8,786 nt of DNA, taken from assembly GCA_028717025.1 (NCBI GenBank), contig JAQUOR010000065.1, positions 1-8,786 of the forward strand, read 5' to 3'. The DNA is from Candidatus Omnitrophota bacterium (GTDB lineage Bacteria > Omnitrophota > Gorgyraeia > Duberdicusellales > 4484-171). Positions 5,017 to 8,786 of the stretch are shown in pieces (position 1 is the first letter of the stretch; each line of letters opens with the position of its first letter). The translations under genes and the position numbers were made by a program. The notes beneath the pieces are model-generated. The model was given only the letters and a program-made list of their open reading frames with translations, was not told the origin of the DNA and ran no database searches.

Positions 5017-6552
5017 TTATTTTAGAATGGTTGTTATATATTTGAATAACGGCACCGGTTCGACCGCAGCGCGATGGCCCACGATCAAAACCTTCATTGC
5101 GCCGGCGGCATTTCCTATGAAACCGATCACGTCCATAGGCAGACCTTTGAACACATACGGAGCAGTCACGGAAAAGTACGCATCGCCGGCCCCCATCCTG
5201 TCGACGATCTCCTTAGAAAATACCGGCACTTTACTAAAGCCGGTATCCTGGGCGTAGGCAAGCGATCCCTTATGACCCCGGGTAATAATGATCTTTTTGC
5301 AGGAAATACGCTTCTTTATGTCAAGGATCAGTTTTTCCAGATTTGAAAATTTATCATGACAAGCCAGGCGTATTTCCGGTTCATCAATACATATGTAATC
5401 AGCGCGGGGAAACTTGGTGATCAGATTAAAACCGATATTGGCGCTGTTCGTCTGGACATTGACCGCTAAAAATCTCGCTTTTTTACAAAGCATATTTACT
5501 ATTTTAGGAGTAATAAGGCCGTGGCCAAAGTCAGTCACCACCACCATGTCAAAATTTTTAAGGTGAGTATCAAGATAACCGCATATTTGTTTTTCCGTAA
5601 ACGCAGGGATGTGCCCGGAATCATCGAGATAGCAGATTTCAAAAAGCTTGATAAGAAATGCCTGGTCCAAGAAGCGTCGCTTGACTACCGTGGGAGCGTC
5701 GTTACGGTAATAGAATTTAGTTTTAATATGGGGCTTAAGGCGGCTGGTGATAAAATCTTTATAATTGTTCTTTGTTCCGATGCAGCTTAGCAACGTTATG
5801 TTTTTGCAAAATCCCGCCAAGTGATTGGCTGCAGCAAGCACCCCGCCGGCAAAAACTTCTTCATTCAGGAATTTTGTTGCAATAATATTATCTTTTTGAG
5901 ATTTTCCCATTCCTACGCAATAATGGTATTCGTCAATGATGATATCCCCGATAACAAGGACTTTTAGATCTTGGACTTTTTTAAGAGAGTCGATGATATC
6001 TGCGGATGAATATCGTTTTCTAAAATTCGTAAAGAAATTACGCGCCTCTTCCGGGTAGTGCGAAAAATACGTATTGATCAGCGACGAAGAACTAAAAGCT
6101 ACCTCGTTGGTAATGTAGAGCTGCCCTCCTCCCGCCTTAACAGCTTTCTCTTCTTCGCCGATCTTGCCGGTCAAGTCCTCTTTTTGTTTTGCGTAGTCAC
6201 TGCCTTTGGCGTAAAAATGGGGTTTAAGTTTTTTTATCGTTTCTACGGCGGTGGGCCACTCATTGATTGCGACAAAATCGACACATTCGATGGCAGCGAC
6301 ACTTTCAGCGCGCAGGTCCTGGCTAAAAACCGGCCGGCCCGGTCCTTTATTAACAAACTCATCGCGGGTAAGCGTGACTACCAGGACATCGCCGCTTTGC
6401 TTTGCTGCTTCAAAATGCTTGATGTGGCCGGGATGCAGCAGATCAAACACGCCGTGGCAAAGAACTATTTTTTTCCCTTTTGCCCTTAATTTTTTCAGGG
6501 TCAAGGCGAGATCGTCGAGCGTTTGAATTTTTGAATAAATATTTTTTTTCAT
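5017..6552 (-). CDS. Bifunctional nucleotidyltransferase-PfkB kinase, HldE-like with swapped domain order
   Basis: This 511-residue fusion has an N-terminal cytidylyltransferase-like domain, roughly residues 20-165. It carries CHGVFDLLHPGH at 32-43 with the HxGH nucleotide-binding motif (H40, H43), and FSSSSLI at 153-159 near the usual ISTT position. The second half, about 190-511, is a PfkB/ribokinase-family kinase: GDIIIDEY at 202-209, GGVLAAANHLAG at 236-247, TDFGHG at 340-345, TRGHKGS at 424-430 and the anion-hole/catalytic motif GAGDAYF at 454-460 with base D457. In E. coli HldE the kinase comes first and the ADP-heptose-forming domain second. Here the order is reversed. Likely role: phosphorylating a heptose 7-phosphate at C1 and attaching a nucleotide. 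The start was set at ATG 6550-6552 because the open extension upstream (to 6636) runs through repeat sequence. GGTG five bases before that ATG may serve as the ribosome-binding site. Confidence 0.88.
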   Translation of the reverse strand: MKKNIYSKIQTLDDLALTLKKLRAKGKKIVLCHGVFDLLHPGHIKHFEAAKQSGDVLVVTLTRDEFVNKGPGRPVFSQDLRAESVAAIECVDFVAINEWPTAVETIKKLKPHFYAKGSDYAKQKEDLTGKIGEEEKAVKAGGGQLYITNEVAFSSSSLINTYFSHYPEEARNFFTNFRKRYSSADIIDSLKKVQDLKVLVIGDIIIDEYHYCVGMGKSQKDNIIATKFLNEEVFAGGVLAAANHLAGFCKNITLLSCIGTKNNYKDFITSRLKPHIKTKFYYRNDAPTVVKRRFLDQAFLIKLFEICYLDDSGHIPAFTEKQICGYLDTHLKNFDMVVVTDFGHGLITPKIVNMLCKKARFLAVNVQTNSANIGFNLITKFPRADYICIDEPEIRLACHDKFSNLEKLILDIKKRISCKKIIITRGHKGSLAYAQDTGFSKVPVFSKEIVDRMGAGDAYFSVTAPYVFKGLPMDVIGFIGNAAGAMKVLIVGHRAAVEPVPLFKYITTILK

Positions 6553-6553
6553 A

Positions 6554-6643
6554 TTTACACCGCGAAAACGCGAGATCATCTGCCTTGCCGGCCCTCGGCT
6601 TCGCCGCGAGGCGAACAGGCAGGCGCAAAACCGCAAAAATAAC
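6554..6643. repeat. CGCGAAA/CGCAAAA-type repeat, copy 2, carrying an inserted hairpin
   Basis: The flanks match copy 1. TTTACACCGCGAAAA begins at 6554, and CGCAAAACCGCAAAAATA begins at 6624. Between them, 6580-6623 is an extra GC-rich palindromic piece that copy 1 lacks. It starts CTGCCTTGCC, has an inner CGGC-TTC-GCCG hairpin and ends CAGGCAGG. The extra piece resembles the GCCTGCCT hairpin at 4237-4266. The block lies in the 175-base gap between epimerase and kinase-nucleotidyltransferase and reaches to one base before the latter's ATG. No gene is seen in this gap. Confidence 0.65.
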
Positions 6644-6727
6644 CGACTACAAATATTTTATTATTTCTTTCTGTTTTTCAATTCTTCTTTTGCGCTGTCG
6701 CGCATCGAGAGCGGCGCGGTGTTGCTT

Positions 6728-7714
6728 TTAAATCGAGATGTATTTAAACCACTCTTTTGTTGCGCTTTTTATGCCGGCACGCGTCCAGACGGGCGCTTGT
6801 TTCCAGTAATCGATATTTGCCAGCATGCGCCGCACTCCTTCTTCAAACGAAATACGCGGTTGCCAGCGTAGTGTTTTTTTTATTTTTTCGATATCTGCCC
6901 AGGTACAATCAGGCTCGCCGGGCCTTTTGGGAATATGGATCACCTCTCCTTCTAGGAGCGCAACGAGCGCATTGATGCTCTGGGGATTACCGCTGCCTAC
7001 GTTAAAAATTTCATTGCATACGTCGGAAGATGCGGCGTTTAAGAAAGCCTGCGCCACATCAGAGACATAAATAAAATCTCTTTTTTGATTTCCGTCGCCC
7101 ACTACGGTAAAGGGCTTACCGTGCAATTTTTGCGCCAGAAACACTCCGAACACTGCCCCGTAAGCGCCGGATGTGCGCGAGCGCGGCCCGTACACGTTAA
7201 AAAGACGCAAGGAAACAACCGGCATCTTATACACTTTCGCCCAATGTAAACAAAACGACTCTCCTATGTATTTCGTCAAAGCATAGGGATATTGCGGCGA
7301 AATCGCTGCTTCTTCGGACGTTGGATACGCACTAGGGATACCATAACACGAAGAGGAAGCGGCGTAAACAAATTTTTTTATTCCGGCATAGCGGGCCGCC
7401 TCGAGTATGGCAACGGTACCGTCAACATTTGCTTTATGATAGGCAGAAGGATTAACCACCGAAGGCACTATGTCCGCAAGCGCTGCCAGATGGAAAACCC
7501 AGTCTATCGACTTGAAATATTTCGCTATTTTTACGGTATTGTTTATGTCTTCCTTGATAAATGAGAAGCGCGGGTTCTTGGCAAACGGCTTTAAGTTATC
7601 CAATCTACCCGTTTCAAGGTTATCCACGACAACAACACGCAGGCCCTCTGCAAGCAGCTTCTCTGTTAAATGTGACCCGATAAACCCCGCTCCTCCTGTT
7701 ACAAGCGCTCTCAT
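6728..7714 (-). CDS. NAD-dependent nucleotide-sugar epimerase (UDP-glucose 4-epimerase-like extended SDR)
   Basis: This 328-residue extended SDR has TGGAGFIGSHL at 6-16 as the NAD-binding Rossmann loop and DNLETG at 31-36 for the adenosine ribose. The catalytic set is the AASSSCYG serines (119-122) with Y144 and K148 in YPYALTK. LRLFNVYGPR (169-178), GDGNQKRDFIYVSDVA (206-221) and FNVGSG (237-242) are standard for UDP-glucose/UDP-GlcNAc 4-epimerase and WbpP-type enzymes. It should interconvert or modify an NDP-sugar in the cytoplasm. GalE, WbpP-like and NDP-heptose epimerase roles cannot be separated by eye. The start is ATG 7712-7714, since residues upstream of it in the open frame (to 7756) include the Shine-Dalgarno duplication and are not family-like. 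It follows the TPR gene and begins the sugar cassette. A candidate promoter lies about 110 bases upstream. Confidence 0.9.
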   Translation of the reverse strand: MRALVTGGAGFIGSHLTEKLLAEGLRVVVVDNLETGRLDNLKPFAKNPRFSFIKEDINNTVKIAKYFKSIDWVFHLAALADIVPSVVNPSAYHKANVDGTVAILEAARYAGIKKFVYAASSSCYGIPSAYPTSEEAAISPQYPYALTKYIGESFCLHWAKVYKMPVVSLRLFNVYGPRSRTSGAYGAVFGVFLAQKLHGKPFTVVGDGNQKRDFIYVSDVAQAFLNAASSDVCNEIFNVGSGNPQSINALVALLEGEVIHIPKRPGEPDCTWADIEKIKKTLRWQPRISFEEGVRRMLANIDYWKQAPVWTRAGIKSATKEWFKYISI

Positions 7715-7738
7715 AAACCTCCTCACTAACCTCCTCAC
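7715..7738 (-). promoter_or_regulatory. Tandemly duplicated Shine-Dalgarno before the epimerase start
   Basis: On the minus strand GTGAGGAGGTTA (7727-7738) is followed at once by GTGAGGAGGTTT (7715-7726) and then the ATG: two 12-base units differing at one base. Each holds a strong AGGAGG. The near copy is only three bases from the ATG, which is short, and the far copy is 15 bases away. Both units are in frame with the gene and each begins with GTG. The GTG at 7724-7726 is an alternative start, but it too has only three bases after the distal AGGAGG-TTA. Confidence 0.7.
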
Positions 7739-7823
7739 TCTTGTTCCGCCTGCCAACTATAAGAATCTACTGTGTCCTAAGGGCGTTTTCGTCGCATCTC
7801 TTCTGGTTTTTTTATGACTATTG

Positions 7824-7852
7824 ATTATATACCTAACCTCTGCACTACTCAA
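7824..7852 (-). promoter_or_regulatory. Candidate sigma-70-type promoter for the epimerase and downstream genes
   Basis: On the minus strand TTGAGT (7847-7852) is followed after exactly 17 bases by TATAAT (7824-7829), a perfect -10 hexamer. The -35 hexamer overlaps the stop codon of the TPR gene (7849-7851). Transcription would start near 7817 and leave a leader of about 100 bases before the epimerase ATG. It is a prediction from consensus only; an AT-rich gap can give such matches by chance. Confidence 0.45.
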
Positions 7853-8786
7853 TTATTTTTATTCTCCGTACTAACGTCTTTATTCCGGCGTAGCTCTAAA
7901 AGCTTCATGAGCTCGGGATTTACGGGGAAACCCAACGCGATTGCCTTATCGTAAAAGACAATCGCACGAGGGTAATCCTTAAGATAAAAATAGGCGCTCG
8001 CTAAATTGTTGCATGCAACAGCCTGGGCCGGATCAAGGCTTAATGCTTTTTGAGAATACTTAATGGCATTAGCGTAATCGCCTGATTTCCCGTACGCGCC
8101 GGAAAGATTAACATAGATTAAAGCATCGTAAGGATTAAGCTCTATCGCTTTGCGGCAAAATTCTATTTCTTTTTGGTAATCACCTCTCTGTCCGTACAAA
8201 ACCGCAAGTTCACTGTAAGCCTTCCAGGAAAACGGTTCTATTGCGATTGCATTTTTGTAAGCCAGTTCCCCTTCTTCAAAGCGACCGGCGGCAGCATAGG
8301 TATTACCTAAATTAATATACGCTTGCGCAAAATAAGGGTTGATGCGCAACGCCTGCTTAAAATCTAAAATCGCTTTTTCGTATTCCTCCCTTTTGTTGAA
8401 GATACAGCCGCGGTTATTATATGCTTCTACGTTATTGGGGTTGAGTTCTAAGACGCGGTTAAAATCGGCCATAGCCTTACTCTCTTGGCCTTTATTAAAA
8501 AAAACTGTCCCGCGATTCAAATACGCCCATACATGCTTGGGGTCAAGAAATAGCGCATAGTCAAAATCAGCGATGGCCTTATCGTATTCTTCTTTATCAA
8601 GGAAAGCTACGCCGCGATTTACGTAGGGCCTGGGCTTATGAGGAGATTTATTTATCGTATCGCTCCACAGGGCCACTCTATCCTGCCAAAGCGCATTCCT
8701 GCGATAGGTTGCTGCCGAATAGCCAACGATCAATAAAAACAATAGAATAACCGTAAGCCTGATTCTTTTTTCGCTTAAGCAGTAAT
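7849..8786 (-). CDS. Membrane-anchored TPR repeat protein, C-terminal part
   Basis: The frame stays open to the right edge of the window, so the gene is cut at its 5' end; 311 codons are visible. The TTG at 8740-8742 is an internal leucine rather than a plausible start. The visible part opens with a hydrophobic segment (IRLTVILLFLLIVGYSAA), probably the last transmembrane helix. A NALWQDRVALWSDTINKSP linker follows, then seven consecutive 34-residue tetratricopeptide repeats with the usual pattern (for example AYNNRGCIFNKREEYEKAI), each ending near a DP/NP/EP pair. The C-terminal tail is charged (ending ENKNN). This architecture is known from bacterial multi-pass membrane proteins with TPR tails, often PMT-type glycosyltransferase-like or TMTC-like. 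The TPR part probably mediates protein contacts outside the membrane. Whether the missing part holds a glycosyltransferase domain cannot be seen. It lies 134 bases before the epimerase. Confidence 0.85.
   Translation of the reverse strand, partial: YCLSEKRIRLTVILLFLLIVGYSAATYRRNALWQDRVALWSDTINKSPHKPRPYVNRGVAFLDKEEYDKAIADFDYALFLDPKHVWAYLNRGTVFFNKGQESKAMADFNRVLELNPNNVEAYNNRGCIFNKREEYEKAILDFKQALRINPYFAQAYINLGNTYAAAGRFEEGELAYKNAIAIEPFSWKAYSELAVLYGQRGDYQKEIEFCRKAIELNPYDALIYVNLSGAYGKSGDYANAIKYSQKALSLDPAQAVACNNLASAYFYLKDYPRAIVFYDKAIALGFPVNPELMKLLELRRNKDVSTENKNN

Noticed and set aside
6553..6636. Longer N-terminus for the kinase-nucleotidyltransferase, beginning at 6636
   Set aside because: The extra 28 residues are encoded by the inserted hairpin and repeat sequence and do not resemble the family. 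The ATG at 6552 is followed by a normal start of the domain.
6650..6690. Second promoter before the kinase-nucleotidyltransferase (TTGAAA with an AT-rich -10 candidate)
   Set aside because: No good -10 hexamer occurs at proper spacing; the best match keeps only about half of the consensus.
230..8560. Plus-strand open frames, several over 100 codons (for example 1392-1787, 3514-3894, 6058-6489)
   Set aside because: All lie opposite well-supported minus-strand genes, show no recognisable domain, and are rich in residues typical of antisense reading.
8740..8742. TTG as the start of the TPR protein
   Set aside because: The frame is open to the window end, and the residues before it continue the transmembrane segment, so the gene is simply cut off.

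Overview
The window is 8,786 bases of moderate GC content. All ten genes lie on the minus strand, so they are transcribed from high to low coordinates. No plus-strand gene, RNA gene, CRISPR array or transposase is convincing. Protein content and intergenic repeats suggest an uncultured Gram-negative-type bacterium with a surface-polysaccharide locus. The style of the TPR membrane protein, the sugar cassette and the repeat-rich gaps remind me of Candidatus Omnitrophota (OP3) or a related lineage. That is an impression from memory, not something the sequence proves.

Layout in transcription order: (1) the C-terminal part of a membrane-anchored TPR protein, cut by the window end (7849-8786); (2) an NAD-dependent nucleotide-sugar epimerase (6728-7714) behind a candidate sigma-70 promoter and a tandemly duplicated Shine-Dalgarno; (3) a nucleotidyltransferase-PfkB kinase fusion resembling HldE with its domains in swapped order (5017-6552); (4) a GmhA-like SIS-domain sugar-phosphate isomerase (4391-4981); (5) a radical SAM enzyme with extra C-terminal cysteines (3088-4155); (6, 7) a two-subunit transketolase-like pair (2162-2998 and 1687-2169) whose second subunit lacks the usual third domain; (8) a family 2 glycosyltransferase (926-1690); (9) a class I SAM methyltransferase (257-910); (10) the N-terminus of an RmlD-like SDR reductase (1-166), cut by the window start. 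Genes 6 to 9 are tightly packed, with overlaps or a 15-base gap. The other junctions are 35 to 235 bases.

The most coherent reading is a locus that builds, activates and transfers an unusual sugar, probably a heptose or heptose-like one. The transketolase pair could supply a ketose phosphate such as sedoheptulose 7-phosphate. The GmhA-like protein would isomerise it, and the kinase-nucleotidyltransferase would phosphorylate and activate it. The epimerase, RmlD-like reductase, radical SAM enzyme and methyltransferase could modify it, and the GT2 enzyme could transfer it. No GmhB-type phosphatase is present in the window. The substrate is an inference.

The gaps contain several families of short repeats. 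An ATCTG(T/C)G-type repeat ends two genes and supplies both stop codons. A CGCGGTGTAAAT / CGCAAAA-type repeat lies directly before two start codons, and one copy appears to carry an inserted GCCTGCC-type hairpin. A third gap holds nested inverted repeats. These repeats are the least ordinary part of the window at DNA level.
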